DNA from: an uncultured Erythrobacter sp.
Lineage (GTDB): Bacteria > Pseudomonadota > Alphaproteobacteria > Sphingomonadales > Sphingomonadaceae
DNA length: 64,000 nt
NCBI GenBank assembly: GCA_947502815.1
Contig: CANNBH010000001.1
Span: 930,001-994,000, forward strand
Direction: 5' to 3'
The notes below the pieces were generated by a model, which did not search any database, was not told where the DNA came from, and saw only the letters and a program-made list of their open reading frames with translations. The stretch's first letter is position 1; the number at the start of each line of letters is the position of its first letter. The translations under genes were made by a program, and so were the position numbers. This document shows, one piece after another, positions 35,149-44,420 of the stretch.

Positions 35149-36179
35149 GGGACAATCATGTGAGCCTTGAATTTAGTCATGTTGCCCATTCTTACGCGGA
35201 TGTTGCGGCGTTGCGTGATGTGTCCTTCACCGCTCGGCGCGCTCAAATCACCTGCCTGCTTGGCTCGTCCGGCTGCGGGAAGTCAACCTTGCTTAACCTT
35301 GCGGCCGGATTGCTGCCGTTGCAGCAGGGCAGCATTTCCATCGCTGGCGAGGAAATGGCGCGGCCCGGTCTAAACCCTCCGCCAGAGGCGCGGCCTGTCG
35401 GTTTGGTGTTTCAGGATGGCGCTCTGTTCCCGCATATGACCATCGCACGCAACATCGCCTTTGGCGTGCAAGGGGCAGGAGCCGCTCTGATCGATCAATG
35501 GCTTGAACGGGTTCGGTTGGCCGGTCTGGGCGATCGCTATCCCCATGAATTGTCGGGCGGACAGCAACAGCGCGCCGCTTTGGCCCGGGCGATGGCACCG
35601 GAGCCGCAGGTCTTGTTGATGGATGAGCCCTTTGCCAGCGTCGATATTGTCCTGCGGCGGAGGTTGCGCCGCGATTGCCGGATGCTGCTGAGGGAGGCGG
35701 AGGCAACCACCGTGTTGGTGACTCACGATCCCGAAGAGGCGATTGATATTGCTGACCAGATTGCGGTGATGGAAAACGGGCGGATCGTGCAATTTGGCAC
35801 ACCGCAAGACTTGCATGAAAACCCAAAGGCGGCATCGGTCGGCGCGATTTTTGGAGGGGCGCAGATTGTGCGTGCAGAGCGCGATGGCGATGCTTTGGTG
35901 ACCGCATTTGGCGCATGGCCGCTTGATTGCGTCGCCGGATCATTGCCGCAATGCGAGCGTCTGGACCTGTTGATCCATGCCGAGCGTTTGGAATGCCTGC
36001 CGGATGCAGATGGTCTGACTGTGCGCGATGTTCACCCGATGGGCAGCGCGAACAGAGTGCTGCTTGCATCGCAAAGCGGGGAAGAGATCACCGCGCAAAC
36101 GGCGGCGGCGATCGATGCGTCATCGGGCATCCGCCTGGTCCCGCAAAAGGGCAGCGTTTTGGCCTTTGCCTGCGATTAA
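35127..36179 (+). CDS. fbpC: Ferric iron ABC transporter ATPase (FbpC-like)
   Basis: The 350-residue protein has the Walker A motif GSSGCGKSTLLNLAAG, the signature ELSGGQQQRAALARAM, Walker B VLLMDEPFASVD and a switch His in LVTHDPEEA. A C-terminal domain of about 100 residues follows, similar to the regulatory domains of iron and sugar importers. It powers uptake of ferric iron delivered by FbpA through FbpB. ATG 35127 is used here; GTG 35160, closer to the conserved VSLEFSHVAHSY, is an equally possible start. The 5' end overlaps the longest fbpB frame. Confidence 0.9.
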   Translation: MAPTQTARDNHVSLEFSHVAHSYADVAALRDVSFTARRAQITCLLGSSGCGKSTLLNLAAGLLPLQQGSISIAGEEMARPGLNPPPEARPVGLVFQDGALFPHMTIARNIAFGVQGAGAALIDQWLERVRLAGLGDRYPHELSGGQQQRAALARAMAPEPQVLLMDEPFASVDIVLRRRLRRDCRMLLREAEATTVLVTHDPEEAIDIADQIAVMENGRIVQFGTPQDLHENPKAASVGAIFGGAQIVRAERDGDALVTAFGAWPLDCVAGSLPQCERLDLLIHAERLECLPDADGLTVRDVHPMGSANRVLLASQSGEEITAQTAAAIDASSGIRLVPQKGSVLAFACD

Positions 36180-36202
36180 GGCTTGCTTTGCAGCAAATAC
36201 TA

Positions 36203-36219
36203 TTGCAACGCATTCGCAA
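36203..36219. promoter_or_regulatory. Fur-like operator upstream of fbpA
   Basis: The 17-base element has TTGC and GCAA arms. Its reverse strand reads TTGCGAATGCGTTGCAA, sharing TTGCGAATG and a trailing CAAT with the element at 60265-60283. Its place 21 bp before the FbpA start codon fits iron repression. Binding is inferred. Confidence 0.5.
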
Positions 36220-36240
36220 CAATCACTGAAGGATTCCCCA

Positions 36241-37293
36241 ATGAAGCGTTTGATTCTCAGCACAGCGATGCTGCTGCCTATCGCCCTCACCATGTCTGCA
36301 TGCGCTGAAAGCGAAGAGGCGGGTGCCGGCGGTGACGCGGGCGAGGTCAACATTTACTCATCGCGCCACTATGATACCGATCTGGCACTTTATGATGACT
36401 TCACGGAGCAGACGGGCATCACCGTCAACCGGATAGAGGCTGACGCCGACGCATTGATTGAGCGTATTTCGAGCGAGGGCGAATTGTCCCCTGCCGATCT
36501 GCTCGTCACGGTTGATGCCGGACGGCTTTGGCGCGCGGAAGAGGCGGGCATTCTGTCTTCGGTCACGTCCGAGACTTTGAATGAGCGTCTGCCCGATTAT
36601 CTGCGCCACCCCGATGGCCTTTGGTTTGGCCTTTCGACGCGCGCCCGCGTGGTGATCTACAACAAGGCGGCAGGGGAGCCAGAGGCGCTTACGAGCTATG
36701 CCGACCTTGCCGATCCTGCCTATCGCGGTGATATCTGCATTCGCTCTTCCTCCAACATTTACAACATCTCGCTGCTTTCCAGCATGGTTGCGAATGAGGG
36801 CGCAGAAGCCGCCGAGGACTGGGCGAAGGGGGTTGTGGCGAACTTTGGCCGTGACCCGCAGGGCAATGACACGGCTCAGATCGAAGCGGTTGCCGCAGGC
36901 GAATGCCGGATCAGCGTGGTGAACACCTATTACCTCGCCCGGTTTGCCGGCGGTGATGACGAACAAAAGGCGATTTTTGATAGCATTGGCGTGATCTTCC
37001 CCGATCAAGGCGAAGGCGCCAACGGCACGCATATCAACATCAGCGGCGCTGGCGTCACGATCAACGCGCCCAACCGTGAAAACGCGATTGCCTTCCTCGA
37101 ATATCTGACATCAGAAAGCGCTCAGCAATATTTCGCGAACGGCAACAATGAATATCCCGCTGTCACCGATGTTGAAGCCAAGTCGGTGGTTGAGGGGCTG
37201 GGTGACTTCACTCCTGATACGCTCAACGCCGCAGAGATTGGCCGCAACCAACGCACCGCGGTTGAGATTTTCGACCGAGCTGGATGGAACTGA
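36241..37293 (+). CDS. fbpA: Ferric iron-binding periplasmic protein (FbpA/FutA-like)
   Basis: The product has 350 residues. ATG 36241 follows an AAGGA ribosome-binding site; a longer open frame from 36028 overlaps fbpC and is rejected. The signal ends at LTMSAC, which could be a lipobox. The mature part begins VNIYSSRHYDTD and contains STRARVVIYNKAA and the paired-Tyr region NTYYLARFAG that binds Fe(III) in FbpA-type proteins. It delivers ferric iron to FbpBC. A small Fur-like element lies just upstream, inside the fbpC-fbpA gap, and a strong hairpin follows. Confidence 0.9.
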   Translation: MKRLILSTAMLLPIALTMSACAESEEAGAGGDAGEVNIYSSRHYDTDLALYDDFTEQTGITVNRIEADADALIERISSEGELSPADLLVTVDAGRLWRAEEAGILSSVTSETLNERLPDYLRHPDGLWFGLSTRARVVIYNKAAGEPEALTSYADLADPAYRGDICIRSSSNIYNISLLSSMVANEGAEAAEDWAKGVVANFGRDPQGNDTAQIEAVAAGECRISVVNTYYLARFAGGDDEQKAIFDSIGVIFPDQGEGANGTHINISGAGVTINAPNRENAIAFLEYLTSESAQQYFANGNNEYPAVTDVEAKSVVEGLGDFTPDTLNAAEIGRNQRTAVEIFDRAGWN

Positions 37294-37301
37294 ATGACAA
37301 T

Positions 37302-37350
37302 GGGTTGAAAGCGCGCGGTCAGCCCGCTGGCCAAGCCGCGCTTTCAACCC
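37302..37350 (+). terminator. Strong stem-loop after fbpA
   Basis: GGGTTGAAAGCGCG pairs over 14 bp with CGCGCTTTCAACCC. The sequence after it is not a T-run, so it may act as a terminator or as a 3' stabilising structure. It separates fbpA from fpr. Confidence 0.75.
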
Positions 37351-37463
37351 TTATCACTAATCTACCTTGAAGCCGCAAGGCGAAACGTCCATTTGCGCCG
37401 CCAATAGAGGTGCGCATGTGTGCACCCATTTCCGTTTGAGCCCTATTTGCTTGAGGCAGAGTT

Positions 37464-38291
37464 TTGACCGACACCACCACCGCTCCCATCCCTCCGCGCG
37501 ACGCTTTTACGGAAAGCGGGGCGATTTCTATTCAGACGATCACCGATGTCCAGCAATGGAACGACGATCTCTTCAGCCTAAAGATGACGCGCCCGCCAAG
37601 CTTCCGCTTTCGCTCGGGCGAATTCATCATGATTGGCCTGCCCAAAGAAGACGGCAAGCCCCTGCTGCGCGCCTATTCCATGGCGTCGCCTAGCTATGAT
37701 GAAGAGCTCGAATTTCTCTCTATCATTGTGCAGGACGGCCCGCTCACATCGCGGCTTCAGCATATCAAAAAAGGCGACCCGATCTATCTGGGCAAAAAAC
37801 CAACCGGCACGCTCGTCACGGACGCATTGTTGCCGGGTAAACGCCTGATCATGCTGTCGACGGGCACCGGCCTTGCTCCGTTTATGAGCCTTGTGCGCGA
37901 TCCCGAGGTTTACGGCATGTTCGATGAAGTGATCGTTGTGCATTCGGTTCGCCGGGTCAAAGATCTTGCCTACCGCGAACTTCTAGAAAGCAAACTTGAA
38001 GGCGACCCCCTGCTCGAAGACGAAGACCGCGCGCGCATGATTTATGTCCCGACGGTCACACGCGAAGACTTCCACACGACCGACCGCATTCAGGTGCTGA
38101 TCGACGATGGCCGCCTGTTCAAAGACAGCAAAGGCCCCAACCACCTTGATCCGGAAACAGACCGCATCATGATGTGCGGCAGCATGGCGATGATCAAAGA
38201 CCACGCCGCCGATCTGGAAGCGCGCGGGTTTGAAGAAGGCGCGAACAACAAGCCGGGCCAGTTTGTGATCGAACGCGCATTCGTGGGCTAA
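37464..38291 (+). CDS. fpr: Ferredoxin-NADP(+) reductase
   Basis: The product has 275 residues. FAD contact RAYSMASP and NADP contact STGTGLAPFMSLVRDPE identify the Fpr subfamily; the C-terminus (VIERAFVG) is typical. The enzyme exchanges electrons between NADPH and ferredoxin or flavodoxin, and supports Fe-S repair and oxidative stress defence. The TTG start at 37464 is supported by GAGGCAGAG just upstream. It is separated from fbpA by a hairpin, so it probably has its own promoter. Confidence 0.9.
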   Translation: MTDTTTAPIPPRDAFTESGAISIQTITDVQQWNDDLFSLKMTRPPSFRFRSGEFIMIGLPKEDGKPLLRAYSMASPSYDEELEFLSIIVQDGPLTSRLQHIKKGDPIYLGKKPTGTLVTDALLPGKRLIMLSTGTGLAPFMSLVRDPEVYGMFDEVIVVHSVRRVKDLAYRELLESKLEGDPLLEDEDRARMIYVPTVTREDFHTTDRIQVLIDDGRLFKDSKGPNHLDPETDRIMMCGSMAMIKDHAADLEARGFEEGANNKPGQFVIERAFVG

Positions 38292-38342
38292 GCAGGCAAG
38301 ACTAACATTCTTCGAGGTTTACATTACCGGCACTCTCGGGTC

Positions 38343-38359
38343 ATTTGCCTTTCGCAAAT
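38343..38359. promoter_or_regulatory. Inverted repeat ATTTGC-n5-GCAAAT, possible operator
   Basis: A perfect 6-bp inverted repeat with a 5-base spacer lies 29 bp before the acyl-CoA dehydrogenase ATG. The symmetry fits a dimeric regulator. The regulator is not known. Confidence 0.35.
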
Positions 38360-38387
38360 TGACTGATTTTTTGAAAGAGACGCCGGA

Positions 38388-39530
38388 ATGCTAGATACCG
38401 CCAACCGCACTGCCTATAACGACGATCATGAGGCGTTTCGCGACACCGTTCGCAAGGTGTTTGCCGAGCATATGGAGCCTGACCTCGACAAACACGAGGA
38501 AGAGGGCCTTGTCCCGAAAAAGGCTTGGAAGGCGCTTGGCGACGCGGGAATGCTGTGCCCCACAGTGGCCGAGGAGCACGGCGGTCTTGGCCTCGATTTC
38601 GGCTTTAACTGCGTGCTGGCAGAGGAACTTGCCTACATGGGCAGCTCCGCCGGTTTCACGCTGCAAAATGACATCACCGTCAATTATTTTGAACGCTTGG
38701 GCAGCGATGAGCAAAAGGCGAAATATCTGCCCGGCATGATCAGCGGCGACATCATCACTGCCATCGCCATGACCGAACCGGGCACGGGCAGCGATCTTCA
38801 AGGGATCAAGACCACAGCGCTCGAAGACGGCAACCACCTCGTCATAAACGGCTCCAAAACTTACATCACCAACGGCCAAAACGCCGATGTTGTAATCGTT
38901 GTCGCCAAAACAGACCCATCCGCTGGGGCAAAGGGCACATCGCTTGTGCTGGTCGATGCGGGAACGCCCGGTTTTGAAAAGGGCCGCAACCTCGACAAGA
39001 TCGGTCAGCACAGCGCCGACACATCGGAGCTGTTTTTCCAAGACGTGCGAGTGCCCAAAACCAACATCCTTGGCGGACAAGGCCGCGGGTTTGTCCATCT
39101 GATGGAAGAGCTTCCTCAAGAACGCCTATCTATCGCGGTTTCTGCCATGGGCGGGGCTCAGCGCGCCTTTGACGAGGCGGTCAAATTCACCAAAGACCGC
39201 AAAGCGTTTGGCACGACGGTGTTTGAATTTCAGAACACAAAATTCACGCTCGCCGAATTGAAAGCGAAATTGCAAGTTGGCTGGGCGCACCTTGATTGGG
39301 CGATTGCGCGCCACCTTCGCGGCGAATTGACGACCGATGAAGCCAGCGCAGCCAAGCTGTGGCATAGCGAAATGCAATGGGAGATGGTCGACGCCTGCCT
39401 GCAATTGCACGGCGGGGCCGGTTATATGAATGAATATCCGATTGCACGCCTGTGGCGCGATGCGCGGGTGCAGCGCATCTATGGCGGTACGTCCGAGATC
39501 ATGAAAGAAGTCGTAAGCCGCTCGATCTAA
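38388..39530 (+). CDS. Acyl-CoA dehydrogenase
   Basis: The 380-residue protein matches the family throughout. It has the FAD contacts AIAMTEPGTGSDLQ and ITNGQNADVVIVVAKT, the helix GGAQRAFDEAVKFTKDRKAF and the C-terminal IYGGTSEIMKEVVSRSI, whose Glu is the catalytic base in the medium- and short-chain group. It oxidises an acyl-CoA to the 2-enoyl-CoA and passes electrons to ETF in the cytoplasm. Chain-length preference cannot be read from the sequence. It is followed 13 bp later by an SDR gene, so both may act in one catabolic pathway. Confidence 0.95.
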   Translation: MLDTANRTAYNDDHEAFRDTVRKVFAEHMEPDLDKHEEEGLVPKKAWKALGDAGMLCPTVAEEHGGLGLDFGFNCVLAEELAYMGSSAGFTLQNDITVNYFERLGSDEQKAKYLPGMISGDIITAIAMTEPGTGSDLQGIKTTALEDGNHLVINGSKTYITNGQNADVVIVVAKTDPSAGAKGTSLVLVDAGTPGFEKGRNLDKIGQHSADTSELFFQDVRVPKTNILGGQGRGFVHLMEELPQERLSIAVSAMGGAQRAFDEAVKFTKDRKAFGTTVFEFQNTKFTLAELKAKLQVGWAHLDWAIARHLRGELTTDEASAAKLWHSEMQWEMVDACLQLHGGAGYMNEYPIARLWRDARVQRIYGGTSEIMKEVVSRSI

Positions 39531-39543
39531 GCAGGAGAGCAGA

Positions 39544-40284
39544 ATGACGGACCCAATCGATTTTTCCGGAAAACGCGTTCTCGTGATCGGCGGGTCGAGC
39601 GGGATCGGCAATGGCATCGCGCAGGGTTTCCGCGCGCGCGGCGCCGATGCGCATGTCACCGGCACGCGCCCGGATGCAGGCGATTATCTTGAGGCGGAGG
39701 ACAGCGACTTTCGCGGGCTCACCTATCACGCGTTGAACGTGTCAGATCGCGATGCGGCGGACGCGCTGGCCGCGCAGATCGGCGCGGTCGATGTGCTGGT
39801 CCAAAGCCAAGGCGTGGTTCGGTACAAGCGCGCCGAATTTGAGCGCGAAGGCTGGGACGCGGTGGTCGATGTGAACCTCAATTCTGTGATGGACTGTGCC
39901 TGCGCGTTTCATTCTGGGCTGGCGCAAAATGATGGTTCGATGATCGTCGTATCATCCGTCGCCGCGTTCAAATCTACTATGGGTACACCCGCCTATGCCG
40001 CATCGAAAGCGGGCGCTGCGAGCCTTGTGAAGTCATTGGGTGAGGCTTGGGCGCGCGATGGGGTTCGCGTGAACGGGATTGCACCGGGCCTTGTCCCGAC
40101 AAAGCTGACCAGCGTGACGACCGATCATCCAGAACGGCTGGAGGCGTCTTTGCGCTCTATCCCGCTGCGGCGGATGGGCACGCCCGAAGATATGGCGGGG
40201 GCTGCGCTGTTTCTTGCCTCACCCCTGTCCGCCTATATGACCGGTCAGACATTGGTCGTTGATGGCGGGCTGACGCTTTCTTGA
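39544..40284 (+). CDS. SDR-family NAD(P)-dependent oxidoreductase
   Basis: The 246-residue classical short-chain dehydrogenase has the glycine motif VIGGSSGIGNGIAQGF. The catalytic Ser (VVSSVAAFKS) and Tyr-x-x-x-Lys (YAASK) are present, and the C-terminus is MTGQTLVVDGGLTLS. It oxidises or reduces an alcohol/ketone pair with NAD(P)H in the cytoplasm. Linked to the acyl-CoA dehydrogenase by a 13-bp gap. Substrate unknown. Confidence 0.9.
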   Translation: MTDPIDFSGKRVLVIGGSSGIGNGIAQGFRARGADAHVTGTRPDAGDYLEAEDSDFRGLTYHALNVSDRDAADALAAQIGAVDVLVQSQGVVRYKRAEFEREGWDAVVDVNLNSVMDCACAFHSGLAQNDGSMIVVSSVAAFKSTMGTPAYAASKAGAASLVKSLGEAWARDGVRVNGIAPGLVPTKLTSVTTDHPERLEASLRSIPLRRMGTPEDMAGAALFLASPLSAYMTGQTLVVDGGLTLS

Positions 40285-40545
40285 CCTTGGCCTGACTTTG
40301 GCTTGACCTTGATTTGATCCTATCGGACTCGCGCCGGTTAGTGGCGGGCATTTCCTACACTGTGCCTTGCTCTTATGGTTGCGCACAAGATGGCATGCTC
40401 GCCGCGACAGGCAAAATGGAAAGTTACACATTGCGCGTTAAAATCGGGATGATTGGCTATAGTTTTCAGTCAATTGGGCCGGGGCGGCGTGTTGCTAAAA
40501 CTGGGCAAAGCGGTCCATGTTGATCGCGAAAAGGAGACAAGCGCC

Positions 40546-41568
40546 ATGAAGTTCACCCGTCTTGGAAATTCAGGGCTCAGCGTGTCGCGACTTTGCCTTG
40601 GCTGTATGAGTTATGGCGATACGACAAAGGGATGGCACGGCGATTGGCTGTTGGGCGAAGAGGAAAGCCGCCCGTTCTTTCGTCAGGCGCTGGAGGCGGG
40701 GATCAACTTCTTTGACACGGCCAATGGTTATTCGGGCGGCACGTCAGAGGAAATCACCGGCAATCTGCTCAATGAAATGGCCAGCCGCGATGAAATCGTC
40801 GTCGCGACCAAAGCCTTCATCCCATGGCGCAATGCCCCCAACACCGGCGGCCTGTCGCGTAAAAGCCTGATGCAGGCGGTTGATGACAGCCTCACCCGGT
40901 TGGGCATGGATTACATCGACCTTTTTCAGATCCACCGCTGGGATGATGCGACGCCGATTGAGGAAACGATGGAGGCGCTGCACGACATAGTGAAGGCGGG
41001 CAAGGCGCGCTATATAGGCGCATCCAGCATGTATGCTTGGCAATTCGCTAAGGCGCAGGAGACCGCGCGCAGCAATGGATGGACGCGGTTTGTGTCGATG
41101 CAGAACCAGCTCAACCTGCTCTACCGCGAAGAAGAGCGCGAAATGCTGCCCCTATGCGAAGCAGAAGGGGTGGGCGTGATCCCGTGGAGCCCGCTGGCGC
41201 GCGGACGGCTCGCGCGGCCTGCCGGTGAAGAGACGGTGCGCAGCAAGACCGATGGCTTTGGCAAAGTGATCTATCCCGACGATCAAACCGACGATGCGAT
41301 CATTACCGCGCTTGCTGACCTTTCGGAGCAGCGCGGGATCCCGATGGCGACCCTTGCACTGGCGTGGCATTTCACCAAGCCAGCGGTTGCAGCACCCATC
41401 ATTGGCGCGACCAAGGCTCATCATATCGAAGCGGCACTGTCAGCGTTGGATATCGAACTGACCGCTGAAGAGATTGGGATGATTGAGGGGCCATATGTGC
41501 CCAAATGGCCCACCGGTATGGGTATGGCGATGCCGGGAATGGATAAAGTGACCGTCAAGACACCATAG
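40546..41568 (+). CDS. Aldo/keto reductase (AKR)
   Basis: The 340-residue protein starts at ATG 40546 after an AAAGGAG ribosome-binding site; a longer frame to 40453 lacks family similarity. The catalytic tetrad regions are present: FFDTANGYSGG (Asp, Tyr), VVATKAF (Lys) and LFQIHRWD (His). The C-terminal cofactor region has PIIGATKAHHIEAALSAL. It belongs to the Tas/YghZ-like group of NADPH-dependent carbonyl reductases. The 261 bp before it hold only short imperfect TTGACC-type repeats (40281-40320). A bidirectional terminator follows. Confidence 0.9.
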   Translation: MKFTRLGNSGLSVSRLCLGCMSYGDTTKGWHGDWLLGEEESRPFFRQALEAGINFFDTANGYSGGTSEEITGNLLNEMASRDEIVVATKAFIPWRNAPNTGGLSRKSLMQAVDDSLTRLGMDYIDLFQIHRWDDATPIEETMEALHDIVKAGKARYIGASSMYAWQFAKAQETARSNGWTRFVSMQNQLNLLYREEEREMLPLCEAEGVGVIPWSPLARGRLARPAGEETVRSKTDGFGKVIYPDDQTDDAIITALADLSEQRGIPMATLALAWHFTKPAVAAPIIGATKAHHIEAALSALDIELTAEEIGMIEGPYVPKWPTGMGMAMPGMDKVTVKTP

Positions 41569-41576
41569 CCATATGA

Positions 41577-41606
41577 AAAGGCCGCCCCGGTTAGGGAGCG
41601 GCCTTT
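41577..41606. terminator. Bidirectional rho-independent terminator
   Basis: AAAGGCCGC pairs with GCGGCCTTT over 9 bp around a 12-base loop, with A and T runs at the ends. It lies between the convergent aldo/keto reductase and TonB receptor genes. Confidence 0.9.
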
Positions 41607-41628
41607 GCGTTTGTGGCAGTGTTGCGCG

Positions 41629-44343
41629 TTAGAAATCGGCAGAAAGCCCGACCGAAACGGAGGTGCCAACCTGATATGTGTTAAACTCAAGCCGGTCGGT
41701 GCCGTTATCCTGAAACTCGAAATTGTCGCGCCCAAAGATGTTTCGCACCTCAAAGCTGAGCTCCATCGGAATGCCCAGATTGACTTCTGAACGGGCGACG
41801 AAATCGACGGTGAGGCCGGGGTCTTCGACAAAGTCGGGCTGAATGCCCGAACGCTGCGTCACCCGCTCACTGGCGTAGTTGAAGAGCAAGCTGACCTGCT
41901 GGGTCTTCTCTGTGTCTTCAATGCCGATGGTGACGTTGGCCACGTGATCCGATTGCCCGACCAATGGATCGCCATCTTCAAAGATGAGGCTGGCCAATTG
42001 GTTCGGGTTAAGCGGGGTGGGGGCAATGTCGCCTTCGCCAACCGTGATTTGCGATTGGGTGTAGGTATAATTCGCCATGAGCAGCACTTGCTTGGTTTCA
42101 AAGAAGCTGCCGCCGAGGCCGTAGAGGTCAATGCCGTAAACCGCGTCTAGCTCAACGCCGTACAACTCGGCTTCGGGCGCGTTGGCAAAGCTGGTGAAGA
42201 TTTGGCCCGATGCAACGTTGAACGTGTTCTCGATCGGGTTGTCGATCTTCTTGTAAAAGCCAGCGAGACTGACCCGATTGGGGCCGCCCATGTAATGCTC
42301 AGCGCGCACTTCGGCGTTGAGCAATTCGCTGTCTTGCAGCAGCGGGTTGCCTTGGAACAGGCGGTTGGACGCGGGGTCAAAGAAGCGTTGCTCAATCAGC
42401 TCACGGAATTGCGGGCGGGCAATCGTTTGCGAAGCCGAAGCGCGCAATTGCAGGTCGTCAATCGGTTCCCAAGTGATGGTACCGCCCGGCAGGAAGTAGT
42501 CGTTGGCAAGGTTGGTCGGTGTTGCGCCCGCAATCGGTGTGTTGAAGAGGGACTGATCAAGCGAAACGAGCTGCGTTGCGTCTTCGTAACGCACGCCCAT
42601 TTCAACCGTAAGTGTATCGGTAGGAAGCCAGCGGAACAGGCCGTATCCGGCTTGCACTTCCAAAGCTGCGTCGAACACGGGAAACGGCGTGGCTTCGGTT
42701 AAGCTCACGTTGAAACCAGCGAACACGGGATCGGTGAAAATAGCGCCCGGTTGACGCAGGCCAAGCGCGACGGCGGCAGTCTCATCCAGCGAACCGCCTG
42801 CTGGGTTGTTGGGATCAACGGAGATAAATGGACGGAATTCCCGGCTTTCGGAACGGCGATCCGTATCGGTGTAGGCGTAACCCGCTGAAATCTCGAAATT
42901 GTCGGCAACTTCGTAGCCCAGATCAATGCCGCCGTACCAAAGCTCTTCTTTGAGATCATCGAAAGAGACCGTTGATATGCCAGCGTCTGAAAGCTGATTG
43001 AAATAGGCTACAAACAGGTCGCCGAATTGGTTGCCCGAAAAATTGGTGCGGGTGTAGCTGAAACTGGTGTTGAACGGTGCTTCACGATCAGTGCGGGCAT
43101 AACCACCGCGCAAATCTACGCTAAGCCGATCAAATTCGAGCTCGGCGACAACCTGTGTGTCCATCAACTGACGTTCAAACCATGCGGTTTGCTGATTGAT
43201 AAAGTCGAACCCAGTTTCGCCGGGGAACACGTCAAAGCCTTCGGAGAGGCGCGCCGTTTTCAATGTGTCGCGAATGAACAGGTTGGTCCAACGGATCGTG
43301 TTCTCGCCAAAATCGAGACCGACACTAACCAAGCCATTCACAAGCACCGATTCGTCCGTGATAAATGTCTCGTCTTGTTGGAACACTTCTGACAGATCGT
43401 TGCTGCCGCGTTGGCTCAATACGCTGCGATTGCGCAGGCTGTTCTTGATCGAAGCGGTCGCGATTACGCCGAGGAATGCATCGTCGCCGACTTCGAACGA
43501 AGCGCCTCCGGTGATCGAGCCTGAGAAGTTCGGACGCTGCGAATTGTCTTTTTGAAGTGTTACAAGATTGATCGGGAAAAGCTGGCTCGCGATCCCTTCG
43601 GACACTTCGATAGGGACGGCGCCAATGCGTTCGCCGCTGTCAAAGAACGCCTGAAGATTGGATGGCACGTCGCGGTTGCCATTGTCGAAACCGAACGGGT
43701 CCAGATCAGAACCAAAGTAGGTCAGACCGTTGCTGAACGTCGTTTCGGTGTCGCCACTGGCGCTCAAGCTGACAGAAAGAAAGTCTTCGACCGGAACGGC
43801 TTTGGTCGTCAGATTGATCACACCGCCGCCGAATTCGCCAGGGTAGTTGGCCGAATATGTCTTTTGAACCAAAGATGATGAAATCACATTGGTCGGGAAA
43901 ATGTCGAGCGGTACCACACGGCTAAGCGGTTCGGGGCTGGGCAGGGGAAGGCCGTTGAGAAGCGCTAGCGAATACCGATCACCAAGTCCGCGAACGAACA
44001 CTCGCCCATCACCAACCAGCGAAAGTCCCGAAACGCGGCCTAAGGCGCCAGCAATGTCGCTTTCGCCGGTGCGCGCAATATCTTCTTCGGACAGCACGCT
44101 GAGAACCTGAGTTGAGGACCGTTCCGGATTGCGATTACGGCGTCCGGTTACGATAATGCCAGAACCGCCGGGAACGGAGATTTCTGGCGCCTGATAGTCC
44201 TCATCATCTTCTTCGGGTGCATCCTGAACGGTGTCCTCTGGATCAGCGATTGCATCATCCGCCGATTGCGCATGAGCAATAGCGGGGAACGTAAGAGATG
44301 TGGTGAGAAGCAGCAGCCCTGCCAGACGTGTGCCGGTCGACAT
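41629..44343 (-). CDS. TonB-dependent outer-membrane receptor
   Basis: The product has 904 residues from ATG 44343, preceded by GAGGGGG; upstream in-frame codons are not protein-like. A signal peptide ends at AIAHAQ. A plug domain carries IIVTGRRNRNPERSST, FVRGLGDRYSLALLNGLPLP and GEFGGGVINLTTKAVP. A C-terminal 22-strand barrel ends VGLSADF with a terminal Phe. It takes up a bulky substrate across the outer membrane with TonB-ExbBD energy. The substrate is not evident. It follows a beta-helix lipoprotein gene on the same strand after a hairpin, and that gene is preceded by PhoB-like repeats, so a phosphate-starvation role is a reasonable inference. Confidence 0.9.
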   Translation of the reverse strand: MSTGTRLAGLLLLTTSLTFPAIAHAQSADDAIADPEDTVQDAPEEDDEDYQAPEISVPGGSGIIVTGRRNRNPERSSTQVLSVLSEEDIARTGESDIAGALGRVSGLSLVGDGRVFVRGLGDRYSLALLNGLPLPSPEPLSRVVPLDIFPTNVISSSLVQKTYSANYPGEFGGGVINLTTKAVPVEDFLSVSLSASGDTETTFSNGLTYFGSDLDPFGFDNGNRDVPSNLQAFFDSGERIGAVPIEVSEGIASQLFPINLVTLQKDNSQRPNFSGSITGGASFEVGDDAFLGVIATASIKNSLRNRSVLSQRGSNDLSEVFQQDETFITDESVLVNGLVSVGLDFGENTIRWTNLFIRDTLKTARLSEGFDVFPGETGFDFINQQTAWFERQLMDTQVVAELEFDRLSVDLRGGYARTDREAPFNTSFSYTRTNFSGNQFGDLFVAYFNQLSDAGISTVSFDDLKEELWYGGIDLGYEVADNFEISAGYAYTDTDRRSESREFRPFISVDPNNPAGGSLDETAAVALGLRQPGAIFTDPVFAGFNVSLTEATPFPVFDAALEVQAGYGLFRWLPTDTLTVEMGVRYEDATQLVSLDQSLFNTPIAGATPTNLANDYFLPGGTITWEPIDDLQLRASASQTIARPQFRELIEQRFFDPASNRLFQGNPLLQDSELLNAEVRAEHYMGGPNRVSLAGFYKKIDNPIENTFNVASGQIFTSFANAPEAELYGVELDAVYGIDLYGLGGSFFETKQVLLMANYTYTQSQITVGEGDIAPTPLNPNQLASLIFEDGDPLVGQSDHVANVTIGIEDTEKTQQVSLLFNYASERVTQRSGIQPDFVEDPGLTVDFVARSEVNLGIPMELSFEVRNIFGRDNFEFQDNGTDRLEFNTYQVGTSVSVGLSADF

Positions 44344-44420
44344 AATGAAAGACCCCCTCATGAAATAGGCCTGAAAATTGTGATTGAGCCGGTTTTGTGA
44401 TGGCTCAACAAAATGTGAGA

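Noticed and set aside
40314..40523. Small frame (69 residues) between the SDR and aldo/keto reductase genes
   Set aside because: No ribosome-binding site, no hydrophobic or family pattern, and it ends just before the reductase start; most likely non-coding.
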